Origin: JBGPHT01 sp041484525
GTDB lineage: Bacteria; Acidobacteriota; Terriglobia; Bryobacterales; Bryobacteraceae
Assembly (NCBI GenBank): GCA_041484525.1
Contig: JBGPHT010000010.1
Location: 1 to 64,000 of the forward strand
DNA: 64,000 bases
Direction: 5' to 3'
Shown here: positions 1 to 8,266 of the stretch, in pieces
How positions within the stretch are numbered: the stretch's first letter is position 1
Layout: every line of letters starts with the position of its first letter
Position numbers and translations under genes: made by a program
Notes under the pieces: generated by a model
Database searches by the model: none
What the model saw: only the letters and a program-made list of their open reading frames with translations
What the model was told of the DNA's origin: nothing

Positions 1-1
1 C

Positions 2-124
2 AGCAGGAATCGAATCAATCCGCGTGGCGTCAAACGGAAAATGAGCAACTACAATCTGCGCCCACGTAAACGCCAGCGCACTCGCCGCATCGATTTTGCC
101 AAGCGGCTCAGGATTGTTAAGTGA
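2..124 (+). CDS. C-terminal fragment of a probable transposase
   Basis: An open frame enters from the window edge and ends at TGA 122-124, giving about 40 very basic residues, including PRGVKRKMSNYNLRPRKRQR. Strongly basic tails of the type VKRKMSxYxLRPRK resemble the C-termini of IS4-type transposases; this is recalled family knowledge and the catalytic domain is off the window. The rest of the gene should lie to the left. Alternatively it could be the tail of another DNA-binding protein. Confidence 0.4.
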   Translation, partial: SRNRINPRGVKRKMSNYNLRPRKRQRTRRIDFAKRLRIVK

Positions 125-130
125 ACAGTA

Positions 131-165
131 TTGGGGTTAGCCGCCGATCGACGCTGATGAACGCC
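131..165. repeat. Degenerate copy of a dispersed repeat arm
   Basis: The segment beginning tagccgccgat resembles the left arm of the long inverted repeat at 40645-40732 (tagccgctgat...), with roughly two thirds identity over 31 bases. It lies between the transposase tail and the methyltransferase stop. The 125-232 gap otherwise holds only a short direct repeat (caggtataag / caggtatagg) and no gene that I can support. Confidence 0.35.
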
Positions 166-232
166 GATTGTGGGGAACCGCGGGTCCGATCTGTCAGGCA
201 GGTATAAGCAGGTATAGGGACGTTGATTCCGC

Positions 233-778
233 TTACTTCGTGCGGCCGATTTCGTAGACGTAGATCGCGTGGTCCATATTGCCGATCTTCATGCGGACCA
301 CTTGCGCGGGCTTCCAGCCTTTGATCTCGAACTCGTTCGACACGACACGCGTCCCGGGCTTGAGGTACTTCTCAAGGCGGGGCCGGAGCAACTCATTCGA
401 GCTCGTGAGGAAGCACATCGTCACCACGTTGGCCTCGCTCAGGTCCACGCGCAGCGCGCTGCCTTCCACCACACGCACACGGTCCTCGAGATTCAACGTC
501 TTGATGCGCTCCTTGGCTCGGCGGCACAACTCGGGACGGATCTCGATACCCACGCCGCGCGCGCCGTACTTCTGCGCAGCGGTGATGATGACGCGGCCGT
601 CGCCGCTGCCCAGGTCGAATACCACATCGCCCGCAGTGACACGCCCAGCCTCGAGCATCCGTTCGACAATGAGTTGCGGGGTGGGTATATCGGGCCCGAG
701 ATTTTCCGCGGGTCCGAATTGTTGAGCGAAACCAGATGAGGCGATTGTAACCAGCAGTGTGATGAAGGCAACCCGCAT
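233..778 (-). CDS. Exported class I SAM-dependent methyltransferase
   Basis: A 181-residue protein with a hydrophobic N-terminus ending near SSGFAQQ (residues 1-20), a likely signal peptide. It is followed by a Rossmann-type methyltransferase core: motif I is VVFDLGSGDGR (about 53-62) and the acidic end of beta-2 is GVGIEIRPE. The C-terminal half has the expected alternating strands and ends NMDHAIYVYEIGRTK. Substrate is unknown. It starts 3 bases after the stop of the upstream exported protein (782-2065), so the two are probably translationally coupled. A periplasmic SAM-dependent methyltransferase would lack obvious access to SAM, so either the leader is a membrane anchor or the start lies inside it. 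The methyltransferase fold is secure; the location is inferred. Confidence 0.8.
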   Translation of the reverse strand: MRVAFITLLVTIASSGFAQQFGPAENLGPDIPTPQLIVERMLEAGRVTAGDVVFDLGSGDGRVIITAAQKYGARGVGIEIRPELCRRAKERIKTLNLEDRVRVVEGSALRVDLSEANVVTMCFLTSSNELLRPRLEKYLKPGTRVVSNEFEIKGWKPAQVVRMKIGNMDHAIYVYEIGRTK

Positions 779-781
779 GTT

Positions 782-2065
782 CTATTGGGCGGCGTTTCCG
801 CTTCCCGTTCTCCCGAACTTAAATTTTACAATACGGCCCATGATTTCGCTCCAGGCGAAAAACAGGTCGCGGGGACGGGAGATTGTATACTCGGCGCCTT
901 TGAGGTACTTCACCGTGGTCCCGATGGCATCCCGCCAGGGGTTCACCGTCGGGTTCAGATTGTAGTTCATGTAGAACACGGGGACTTTGACCTCTCCCAA
1001 TTGCTTTAACGTGTCCGCCGTCAGGGAGGTTTCCAGCATTACCTTGGGTCCGGCGAAGATCACGGCATCCGGCTGGTCTTTCTCCTCCTTCATCTCCTTG
1101 GTGATGAGGCTGCCCAGGAATTCCGTATCGCCGTGTTTCTGGCTGAGATGCTTGAGGTCCACCGTGCCCAGGTTGAGCGACTTCAGCGAGTCCCCGATCG
1201 CCGGGAAGTCGATCTGCGCCGCCGCGTCCTGGCGGTAGATCACGCGCTGCTCCTGCATGTTGTAGGCGACGATCGAGAACTTGGCGATGCGCGGGTCGCG
1301 CGCGATATTGCGCAAGATCGAGATCAGCGCGTTGGTATCGAGCGGCTGCAGCGTCACCGACTGCGAATCCTGCGGCGCGAAGTTGATCATCACCTTCACG
1401 TTGAGCGGCCCGTCGCGCTGCTCGCGCCCCACCGGCGCTTCCTGCTTGAACGGTTCGTGGTCTATCGGCTGCACCGCATTGGGCGTAATCTCCATCACAA
1501 TCTGCTTGTCCTTGGGCGGCAGCGTGGCCTCCACGTCCCAGTTGAACGAGCAGACCCGCTCGGCGCGGTCGCGCATCAGCCAATCGACTTTATACTTGCC
1601 TTCCCCGACATCGAACGTGCCTTGCAGGTAGGCATCGTTCTTGGCATCCTCCTCGATCGCCGGGACCATGACTCTCTGGGACAGATACACCGGCTCGTCG
1701 GGATGCAATTCCGGCGTCACCCGGAATACCATGGTGAGCATATTGTCCGAGCCCGCCAGGTCCTTGAGCGGGATGCTGACTTCGTACCCGGTGTGAAACT
1801 TGAGGTCGAAGCCGAGCGCCGCCTTGGAAGGCGTCACCGTGCAGGGAAGGTCCTTGCGGGTCTCCTGGGCCTCCAGAATCGCGGCGTCTGAAGTGAACAG
1901 CCGGACCGATCCACCGGGTCCGGTTGTGGGCATGAGTTCCTGAGCGGGAAGAAGACTGGCGGTAGCGAGGTACACCCAGACGAGGTGCCGGTATGCCGTC
2001 GAGGGGCCAGTCCCGCTCAATGACTTGAGCAACATCGTCATTGGTGTAAGCACCTGGGGTTCCAT
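782..2065 (-). CDS. Conserved exported protein of unknown function
   Basis: A 427-residue protein. A hydrophobic stretch around residues 27-42 (LVWVYLATASLLPAQ) fits a signal peptide, so the true start may be one of the internal Met codons at residues 9 or 11. The mature part looks beta-rich, with repeated phrases about strands and ligand-like loops but no motif I can assign. I considered a von Willebrand A domain because acidobacteria carry many, but no MIDAS DxSxS is visible. It precedes the exported methyltransferase in a two-gene unit and is divergent from the molybdopterin oxidoreductase gene at 2205. Confidence 0.55.
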   Translation of the reverse strand: MEPQVLTPMTMLLKSLSGTGPSTAYRHLVWVYLATASLLPAQELMPTTGPGGSVRLFTSDAAILEAQETRKDLPCTVTPSKAALGFDLKFHTGYEVSIPLKDLAGSDNMLTMVFRVTPELHPDEPVYLSQRVMVPAIEEDAKNDAYLQGTFDVGEGKYKVDWLMRDRAERVCSFNWDVEATLPPKDKQIVMEITPNAVQPIDHEPFKQEAPVGREQRDGPLNVKVMINFAPQDSQSVTLQPLDTNALISILRNIARDPRIAKFSIVAYNMQEQRVIYRQDAAAQIDFPAIGDSLKSLNLGTVDLKHLSQKHGDTEFLGSLITKEMKEEKDQPDAVIFAGPKVMLETSLTADTLKQLGEVKVPVFYMNYNLNPTVNPWRDAIGTTVKYLKGAEYTISRPRDLFFAWSEIMGRIVKFKFGRTGSGNAAQ

Positions 2066-2204
2066 GGTTCTCCGTTACACCGAACTATTGTTCTACGTAT
2101 TATGCTCCAAATTTCCGGCGCTGCAACAGCGAAAAATCATCATTCTGGTAAATAGTACTGCGGATAGCATCCTCACGGTAGAATTGCAGACGAAAGGACT
2201 CCCA

Positions 2205-2864
2205 GTGTTCGGAATGGACCAAACCAAGACCCAAGGCGACGCGATTCCCTCCCCCGGCGGTCTGCCGGCCGGCGTCATCGTCAGCCCCGACGCGCGCCGC
2301 CCGAACCGCATTCCGCCCGGGCAATCGCGGACGAAGAAATGGCCCGTTCTCGACGCCAGTGGCCCGCCGGCGATCGATCTGGCGGCGTGGCAGTTCCGCG
2401 TGGGGGGTCTGGTAGGTGCGGAAATTACCTGGAGCCAGGCAGAATTTGCCGGGCTGCCGCAGGTGCGTGTGTTCTCCGACTTCCACTGCGTCACCCGGTG
2501 GTCGCGGCTGGGAAACCTGTGGGAGGGCGTTTCCACCCGCGAGTTGATCGCCCGCTCGGGCGGCGCCAAGCCGGAAGCCCGCTACGTGACGGTCTACGGA
2601 TACGACCGCGGCTGGACCACCAATCTGCCGCTCGATCGCTTCCTGGCCGAAGATGCGCTTGTGGCATTCCTACACGACGGTGAGGCGATATCCACCGAAC
2701 ACGGCGGCCCGGCGCGGCTGATTGTGCCTCAGCTTTATGCCTGGAAGAGCGCCAAATGGGTGGCCGGCGTCGAGTTGATGGCTGAGGATCGCCCCGGCTT
2801 CTGGGAGGCCAACGGCTACCACATGCGCGGCGATCCCTGGACGCAGGAGCGCTACAGCCTTTGA
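2205..2864 (+). CDS. Molybdopterin-dependent oxidoreductase, sulfite oxidase/YuiH type
   Basis: A 219-residue, single-domain protein of the oxidoreductase molybdopterin-binding family. The molybdenum-ligating cysteine is Cys95 in VFSDFHCVTRWSRLGN, followed by the W-x-G-V and YGYDRGWTTN-type loops typical of the YuiH/MsrP catalytic fold. There is no signal peptide and no dimerisation domain, so it is a short cytoplasmic-looking member rather than a periplasmic sulfite oxidase. I chose GTG at 2205 because AAGGA lies 6 bases upstream (2194-2198); ATG 2214 is an alternative. The open frame extends up to 2025, but that part overlaps the divergent gene and reads as shadow. The physiological substrate is not known. 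Confidence 0.8.
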   Translation: MFGMDQTKTQGDAIPSPGGLPAGVIVSPDARRPNRIPPGQSRTKKWPVLDASGPPAIDLAAWQFRVGGLVGAEITWSQAEFAGLPQVRVFSDFHCVTRWSRLGNLWEGVSTRELIARSGGAKPEARYVTVYGYDRGWTTNLPLDRFLAEDALVAFLHDGEAISTEHGGPARLIVPQLYAWKSAKWVAGVELMAEDRPGFWEANGYHMRGDPWTQERYSL

Positions 2865-2914
2865 ACAGGTCCGGCGACCCGTTGCGCGGCGCCCCCTCGT
2901 CCAGGTAGCGATCG

Positions 2915-3253
2915 TCAGAGCGCGATGTCTCCCCGTTCCCCATTGCGGATGCGGACCGCATCGTCGACGGGAAACACGAAGATCTTGCCGTCGCCGATCT
3001 TCCCGGTGTGCGCCGCACTGCTGATCGCGAGGACGATCTCCTCCAGGCGGGCGTCCGGGACAAACAGCTCCAGCTTCACTTTCGGAATGAGATCTACTGC
3101 GTACTCCGTGCCGCGGTAGACCTCGGTGTGGCCCTTCTGGCGGCCGTGGCCCCGTACCTCCGCGATCGTCATGCCGCTCACGCCGATCGCAATCAGGGCT
3201 GCCTTAACTTCATCCAGCTTGAAGGGCTGGATCACTGCTTCAATCTTCTTCAT
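2915..3253 (-). CDS. glnB: P-II family nitrogen regulatory protein
   Basis: A 112-residue P-II signal protein, the standard length. The T-loop YRGTEYAVDLIPKVK carries Tyr51, the usual uridylylation site, and the B-loop TGKIGDGKIFVFPV is canonical for ATP/2-oxoglutarate binding. Such trimers sense 2-oxoglutarate, ADP and ATP and block AmtB by inserting the T-loop into the channel. The gene is the last of a minus-strand series P-II (5304-5645), amtB (3278-4993), P-II, lying only 24 bases after the amtB stop. By position it would be called glnK; sequence alone does not separate glnB from glnK. Confidence 0.93.
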   Translation of the reverse strand: MKKIEAVIQPFKLDEVKAALIAIGVSGMTIAEVRGHGRQKGHTEVYRGTEYAVDLIPKVKLELFVPDARLEEIVLAISSAAHTGKIGDGKIFVFPVDDAVRIRNGERGDIAL

Positions 3254-3277
3254 GAGTTTCGACCGCCGTTTCGCTCA

Positions 3278-4993
3278 CTATTGCGTCGCATGCATGGCTG
3301 AGGCATGCACGGCATCCTCGGGATAAGCCGGGAGGCCGAACTGGGGCACATCCAGGCCTTCGCGCTCCACCTCTTCCGAAACGCGTATCGGCTTGATGGC
3401 GTTCACGATCTTGAATACCACGAATGTCATGCCGAAGGCCCAGACGACGCACAGTGTCGCGCCAAACAACTGGCCGAGAAACTGGCGCGAGTCCCCGTAG
3501 AGGAGGCCGGTCACGCCTTTGCCAGCCTGTCCGAGATAGCTTGCCGCGCCGACGCCGTTCCACCCGGCGCCGTACGTACCGTCGGCAAATATTCCGACGC
3601 TGACAGCTCCCAGCCAGCCGCAGAAGCCATGCACCGAGATCGCGCCGCATGGATCGTCGATCTTGGTCACCCGGTCATTAAAGAGGACACCCGCACAGAC
3701 AACCATCCCGGCGAGAACGCCGATGACGATCGAGGAGGTGGCCGATACAAACGCGCACGGAGCCGTGATGGCGACGAGCCCGGCCAGCATTCCATTGCAC
3801 GCCATGGTAATATCCGGCTTGCCGAAAAGGCGGTACCACAGCAACATCGCCGTCGCCGATCCGGCTACGGCGGCCAGATTGGTATTCACGGCGACCACCG
3901 AGATGCGCAGGTCGGTGGCGCCGAGCGTCGAGCCGGGGTTGAAGCCCATCCACCCGAACAGCAGAATGAATGTGCCCGTGACCACGAAGACAAGGTTGTG
4001 CGCCGGGAAGGCTCTGGGCTTGCCGTCGGGACCATATTTCCCAAGACGCGGACCGAGAATCAGGGCGAGCGCCATGGCAGCGAACCCACCGATCGCGTGA
4101 ACCACCGTGGACCCCGCGAAATCGACGTAGCCGTGACCGAGGTTCATGGTAGAACCGATTTGCGAGAGCCAGCCGCCGCCCCAGACCCAGCATCCGAAGA
4201 TCGGGTAGAGGAGGGCGCCCATGAACAGCTCAGCCACCAGAAAGGCCCAGAACGTGATGCGCTCGCAGATCGCGCCCACAATAATGTAGCCGGCCGTCTC
4301 CATGAACACGACTTGGAAAAGCATCAGGACGTTGACGCCTGAATCGTAGCCCGGACCCGTCAGGAAAAAGCCTTTACCTCCCAGGAACCCCCACGACCCG
4401 CTGCCTAACAGGAACGAGTTGAGAGTGGGAATGCCGCCGAGATTCGTGGGAGCTGCGTTGATGGCAACGGCGCCGAACTGGAAGGCGAATCCGACTGCGT
4501 AGTAGGCCAGAAAAGCGAAGACGTACGCGGCGAAATTCAGCATCATCAGATGACCGGCGTTTTTCTTTCGCACCAGGCCGCACGTGAGCAGGGCGAACCC
4601 GGCTTGCATGAAGAGGACCAGATACCCCGTGTTGAGGGTCCACGCGAAATTGGTAGCCAGCCGAATATGCCCCACCGAATCGGCGAGCTTTGTGGCCAGC
4701 GGTTCCTTGGCCGCCTGCGCCTGGTACTCGTCAAAATCCTTCTTGCTCTTCTCGTAGCCGGGAGCAGTCTTGTCGGTGGGCTCGGAAACGACGAAAGCAT
4801 TTCCTGCGCCATCTACAGCGGTGGTCCTGTCTCCCGTTGCGATGCCCGCTGGATCCGGCTTGGGCGCTTGCTGGGCCAGGCACGGCATCCACAACAGCAA
4901 CAGGATGCCTGCGGCCAGCCACGCGCAATTCTTGAACAGCGACTGGCGGTGAAGCCGGCGGTGCGCTCGTTCTGCTTGCTTTTCTGTGTTCAC
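3278..4993 (-). CDS. amtB: Ammonium transporter AmtB with N-terminal extension
   Basis: A 571-residue Amt/Mep/Rh channel. The channel begins near residue 113 (NTGYLVLFMQAGFALLTCG) and shows the conserved twin-His pore positions within FAGSTVVHAIGG and AISVHGFCGWLG. The C-terminal tail GLDVPQFGLPAYPED is the P-II-responsive segment. Before the channel there is a membrane-spanning or signal segment (about 20-40) followed by about 70 hydrophilic residues rich in Pro, Lys and Ala, longer than the usual N-terminus (E. coli AmtB is about 430 residues). The flanking P-II genes support regulated ammonium uptake. I looked upstream for a sigma-54 site and found no convincing one. Confidence 0.93.
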   Translation of the reverse strand: MNTEKQAERAHRRLHRQSLFKNCAWLAAGILLLLWMPCLAQQAPKPDPAGIATGDRTTAVDGAGNAFVVSEPTDKTAPGYEKSKKDFDEYQAQAAKEPLATKLADSVGHIRLATNFAWTLNTGYLVLFMQAGFALLTCGLVRKKNAGHLMMLNFAAYVFAFLAYYAVGFAFQFGAVAINAAPTNLGGIPTLNSFLLGSGSWGFLGGKGFFLTGPGYDSGVNVLMLFQVVFMETAGYIIVGAICERITFWAFLVAELFMGALLYPIFGCWVWGGGWLSQIGSTMNLGHGYVDFAGSTVVHAIGGFAAMALALILGPRLGKYGPDGKPRAFPAHNLVFVVTGTFILLFGWMGFNPGSTLGATDLRISVVAVNTNLAAVAGSATAMLLWYRLFGKPDITMACNGMLAGLVAITAPCAFVSATSSIVIGVLAGMVVCAGVLFNDRVTKIDDPCGAISVHGFCGWLGAVSVGIFADGTYGAGWNGVGAASYLGQAGKGVTGLLYGDSRQFLGQLFGATLCVVWAFGMTFVVFKIVNAIKPIRVSEEVEREGLDVPQFGLPAYPEDAVHASAMHATQ

Positions 4994-5303
4994 GATTCAC
5001 TCTCCTGATTGAAGTCACACTTTCACCGCAGGCAGCCGAGATGCTGCGGCAGGGGTCGGGTTCAGATCGCTTGCAGACGGGGCAGATCGAGCGCGCAATC
5101 GACGGGGTGCGTGCCTACACGTCGGCACAAGGCCGCCGCGGTAGCGCAATCGTGGCGCCGGCGCCTGTCCTGTGCCTCAAATTAAGAAGCAATGATACAG
5201 GACGAGGCATAAGGAAGTTATAAGGAATTCATCAAGAAGACACTAAGATGAGACACCGCGGGCTGGCTTCCCTCGCGTGGTTCTTCACTCCGTGGGGCGG
5301 ATG
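4994..5303. other. Intergenic region upstream of amtB
   Basis: This 310-base stretch lies between the amtB start and the stop of the second P-II gene. It should contain the amtB leader and possibly its promoter. The amtB-proximal part is GC-rich; 5170-5260 is notably AT-rich (aagttataaggaattcatca). No gene and no clear TGGCAC-N5-TTGCA element was found. Confidence 0.4.
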
Positions 5304-5645
5304 TCAGGTCAAGGTGTACTGAAGGTGGGCGCCGGTCCGGATTTGGATGGCATCGGCGACCTCGTAGACCAGGATTGTACCGTCGTCGCCGGGCACGGAT
5401 GTGCGGGCGGCTCGCAAGATTGCGTCGATGATCTCGTCGGCCCGTTCCGAGGACACCAGCATCTCGAGCTTCACCCTCGGCACATCGACGTCATATTCGG
5501 CGCCGCGGTAGTAGGCCTTATGCGAACCCGGAACGCCGTGACCTATGACTTCGGATATCAAGGTTACTCCGACGCTGAGTCCTTCCAGCGCTGCCTTCAC
5601 GTCGTCCAGCTTGAATGGCTGGATCCACACCTCGATCTTCACCAT
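5304..5645 (-). CDS. Second P-II family protein with divergent T-loop
   Basis: A 113-residue P-II paralogue, clearly homologous to the gene at 2915 but different in the functional loops. The T-loop keeps Tyr51 (YYRGAEYDVDVPRVK) but is one residue shorter before the conserved VKLE. The B-loop is TSVPGDDGTILVYEV, lacking the usual GKIGDGK lysine. I chose ATG 5645 (MVKIEVWIQPFKLDD), which aligns with P-II N-termini; the open frame upstream to 5774 is not conserved-looking. It is the first gene of the P-II/amtB/P-II series. The altered loops suggest a different nucleotide or partner specificity. Confidence 0.88.
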   Translation of the reverse strand: MVKIEVWIQPFKLDDVKAALEGLSVGVTLISEVIGHGVPGSHKAYYRGAEYDVDVPRVKLEMLVSSERADEIIDAILRAARTSVPGDDGTILVYEVADAIQIRTGAHLQYTLT

Positions 5646-5749
5646 ACTTTCCGGTCTCTGGTTCGAAGGTATCGGGACAGGCGTAAAGAAGTCGTAGGGA
5701 AGACATGAAGATTGTATAAAGATTCCTGACCCTGCGTGACTGTCAGATG

Positions 5750-7285
5750 TTACATCACGGGGCCGATGCGCCACGGGACGAACTCTTTGTGTCCCAATTT
5801 CTCGGCACAGGTGTGGCGGCCGGACGCGACTTCGAGCATCAGGTCGAAGATCTCGCGGCCCACTTGTTGGACCGTGCGCTCGCCATCCGAGATAGCGCCG
5901 GCGTTGACGTCCATATTGGCCGTCATCTGGCGATAGGTGTGGCTGTTGGTCGCGATCTTGATCACCGGGATGGTGGGGAAGCCGATGGCGCTGCCGCGGC
6001 CGGTGGTGAAGGCGATCAGGTTGCAGCCGCCGGCGGCGAGACCGGTAAGAGAGACCGGGTCGTAGCCGGGGGTGTTCATGAAACAGAAGCCGGGGGCCGT
6101 CACGCGCTCCGCGTAATCGTAGACGTCGACCAGCGGCGAAGTGCCTCCCTTGGCCACAGCGCCGAGAGATTTCTCCAGAATGTTGCTGAGGCCGCCGGCC
6201 TTGTTGCCGGGGCTCGGATTGTCATCAAAGCTGCCCTCGAAGCGCCGCAGGTAATCCTTGTATTTCTGGATGCAGCCCAATAGTTTTTCGGCCACCTCGC
6301 GATTGCGCGCGCGCTTCACCAGCAGGTGTTCGGCGCCGAAGATCTCCGTGGTCTCGGCGAGCACGGGGGCGCCGCCGAGTTCCGCGAGAAGGTCGGAGCA
6401 GTAGCCGAGCGCCGGGTTGGCGGTGATGCCGGAGAAGGAGTCCGAGCCTCCGCAGTTCAGCCCCAGCACGATCTTCGAAGCCGGCACTTCCGTCCGCTGT
6501 TCGGCCGCGGCCTGGTCCAGGAAGCGTGCGATTTCGCGGCGCGCCGCTTCGACGGTTCCGCTGGTCCCGCCGCTCGATTGCAGCGTCAGTCCCGCCAGGC
6601 GGTTGGTCCGCGGCGCACCCTCGCCCAGGTAGTGATCGATCTGGTTGGTCTCGCAGCCCAGCCCCAGAATGACGGCGGCCGAGACGTTGGGATGCGCCAG
6701 GACACCGCCCAGGGTGCGGCGAAGCTGATCCACATCCGGGCCCATGGCGTGAGCGCAGCCATCGCCATGCGGGAATGCGACCACTCCATCGACACCCGGC
6801 GGCAGCGTTATGCCCGCGTAGCTGGCGGCGATCAATTCGGCCGTGTGCGCGGCGCAATTACTGGCGGCCACGACCGCGATGTAGTTGCGGGTGCCGACCC
6901 GTCCATCCTCGCGCACATAGCCGAGGAACTTCGGAATATTCGCCGGCAGGGCAGGCCACGGGATCTCTCGCGCCGGGAATTCGTACTCGAGTTGCAACTC
7001 CTCGAATGCCAGATTGTGAGTGTGGATATGGCGGCCTTGTTCGATTCCACCCTTGGCGCGGCCGATGGCTTGGCCGTACCGGTGCACCACTTCGCCCGAC
7101 CGGATGGCGTGCACCGCGACCTTGTGACCGGCGGGGATGGCGTCGACGGTGACGAGTCGCGTGCCATCCACGACCAGCACGGTGCCGGCGGCAATCGGGA
7201 CACGCGCCACCGCCACATTGTCGCTGGGGTGGAGATGGATAGCGGAATTTTCGGCGGTCGGCAGTTTTTCAATATCGAGAAGCAT
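5750..7285 (-). CDS. UxaA/GarD-family hydro-lyase (altronate or galactarate dehydratase)
   Basis: A 511-residue protein of the altronate/galactarate dehydratase family: a small N-terminal SAF domain (about 15-95, HPSDNVAVARVPIAAGTVL) followed by the large dehydratase domain beginning GYVREDGRVGTRNYIAVVA. Conserved family elements include CETNQIDHYLGEG, LGLNCGGSDSFSGITANP and CFMNTPGYDPVSLTGLAAGG. It dehydrates a hexonate or hexarate to a keto-deoxy acid. gudD and garR downstream on the plus strand make galactarate the more likely substrate, but the family call alone does not decide. The start ATG 7285 has AAAGGGA about 8 bases upstream. Its promoter must lie next to or inside the 20-bp minisatellite. 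Confidence 0.85.
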   Translation of the reverse strand: MLLDIEKLPTAENSAIHLHPSDNVAVARVPIAAGTVLVVDGTRLVTVDAIPAGHKVAVHAIRSGEVVHRYGQAIGRAKGGIEQGRHIHTHNLAFEELQLEYEFPAREIPWPALPANIPKFLGYVREDGRVGTRNYIAVVAASNCAAHTAELIAASYAGITLPPGVDGVVAFPHGDGCAHAMGPDVDQLRRTLGGVLAHPNVSAAVILGLGCETNQIDHYLGEGAPRTNRLAGLTLQSSGGTSGTVEAARREIARFLDQAAAEQRTEVPASKIVLGLNCGGSDSFSGITANPALGYCSDLLAELGGAPVLAETTEIFGAEHLLVKRARNREVAEKLLGCIQKYKDYLRRFEGSFDDNPSPGNKAGGLSNILEKSLGAVAKGGTSPLVDVYDYAERVTAPGFCFMNTPGYDPVSLTGLAAGGCNLIAFTTGRGSAIGFPTIPVIKIATNSHTYRQMTANMDVNAGAISDGERTVQQVGREIFDLMLEVASGRHTCAEKLGHKEFVPWRIGPVM

Positions 7286-7365
7286 CGGTTGTGTCCCTTT
7301 ACGGCCTTGGAAATCGACTCTCGTACAATGCTAGCGCGGGCGGGCGGCGATGACCAGCCGCGAAG

Positions 7366-7701
7366 CGTCTACCACCCTGCACGTGCGTCGCCCACCCTGC
7401 ACGTGCGTCGCCCACCCTGCACGCGCGTCGCCCAGGCTGCACGCGCGTCACCCACGCTGCACGCGCGTCGCCCAAGCTGCACGCGCGTCGCCCAAGCTGC
7501 ACGCGCGTCGCCCACGCTGCACGCGTGTCGCCCAAGCTGCACGTGCGTCGCCCAAGCTGCACGTCCATCGCCCAACTGCCGGCGCGTCGCCCAAGCTGCA
7601 CGCGCGTCACCCACGCTGCACGCGCGTCGCCCACGCTGCACGCGCGTCGCCGCGCTGCACGTCCATCGCCCAACTGCCGGCGCGTCGCCCAAGCTGCATC
7701 T
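7366..7701. repeat. Minisatellite of about 17 tandem 20-bp units
   Basis: Consensus cgtcgcccaagctgcacgcg. Seventeen units run head to tail, most exactly 20 bp and four of 19 bp (7566-7584, 7645-7663, 7664-7682, and the last). Units differ at a few fixed positions, and a variant catcgcccaactgccggcg appears twice (7566 and 7664), each time after a unit ending gtc, which shows a higher-order duplication. Unit junctions create the palindrome acgcgcgt. The array lies between the divergent UxaA-type gene and the membrane-protein gene, and ends 16 bases before the latter's ATG. Because 20 is not a multiple of three, the open frames across it are artefacts. There are no spacers, so it is not CRISPR. 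Confidence 0.95.
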
Positions 7702-7717
7702 AACGTATGATGTCAGC

Positions 7718-8266
7718 ATGCTCTCGCGCTTGTCGCCCGAGGTGTGGGTCATGTTGCGCCCGAAGCAGGCCTTCGCGAAGCTGCCGGTGGCGGATGGACG
7801 ATGGTTGTACTGGCGGCGGCCGCTGCTGATGGTGCTGATTCTGTGCAGCGGGATTTCATTGCTTACCACGGGCCGCTTTTCGTTGCCCCTGGTGGGCAGC
7901 ACCGCGATCTATTGGAGCTTCCTGCCGCTGGTTGAGATCGCCGGGCTGGCGGCGGCACAGCGCCGGTGGCCGGAGGCGCGCATGGTCGATCGCTTCTTCA
8001 TGGGCCACGGACCATGGCTGCTGTTCATCATCGCGTTCGCAGCTTACTGCTCTTCGCCGACAGGGGCCGTGGGCACGCCGGCGATGTTCACATTTTGGGG
8101 AACGATAGCGGTGGCGGTGCTGCTGTGGTCGTGCTGGATCGACTACCGATTCTTCGCGAGCGTGGGAAAGCTGTTGCTGCATCGGGCAGTGTCGTGGTCG
8201 CTCTTCGCAGCAATCTTCGCCGGGTCGTGGCTGTGGATGGAGGCCGGCGAGAGGCTGGGGCTGTGA
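7718..8266 (+). CDS. Small integral membrane protein of unknown function
   Basis: A 182-residue protein with four to five predicted membrane helices (for example RPLLMVLILCSGISLL, LLFIIAFAAYC, WGTIAVAVLLWSCWI, WSLFAAIFAGSWLWM). No family is recognised with confidence. ATG 7718 is the first in-frame Met after the minisatellite; the much longer open frame beginning at 6326 is the antisense shadow of the dehydratase gene plus the repeat array. There is no clear Shine-Dalgarno sequence. Its stop overlaps the GTG start of the PHP protein gene (GTGA at 8263-8266), which implies coupled translation and a joint role. Confidence 0.7.
   Translation: MLSRLSPEVWVMLRPKQAFAKLPVADGRWLYWRRPLLMVLILCSGISLLTTGRFSLPLVGSTAIYWSFLPLVEIAGLAAAQRRWPEARMVDRFFMGHGPWLLFIIAFAAYCSSPTGAVGTPAMFTFWGTIAVAVLLWSCWIDYRFFASVGKLLLHRAVSWSLFAAIFAGSWLWMEAGERLGL

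Noticed and set aside
782..2065. VWFA-domain protein, common in Acidobacteria
   Set aside because: No MIDAS motif (DxSxS) is visible.
4994..5303. Sigma-54 promoter for amtB
   Set aside because: No TGGCAC-N5-TTGCA pair with correct spacing on the minus strand.
7366..7701. CRISPR array
   Set aside because: Units are directly contiguous without spacers and vary internally; it is a minisatellite.
6326..7717. Long plus-strand frame leading into the membrane protein gene
   Set aside because: It is antisense to the UxaA/GarD-type gene and then crosses the 20-bp array; real sense begins at ATG 7718.
7299..7902. Low-complexity proteins encoded by the repeat array
   Set aside because: A 20-bp unit opens several frames on both strands by composition; no start context or conservation-like sense.
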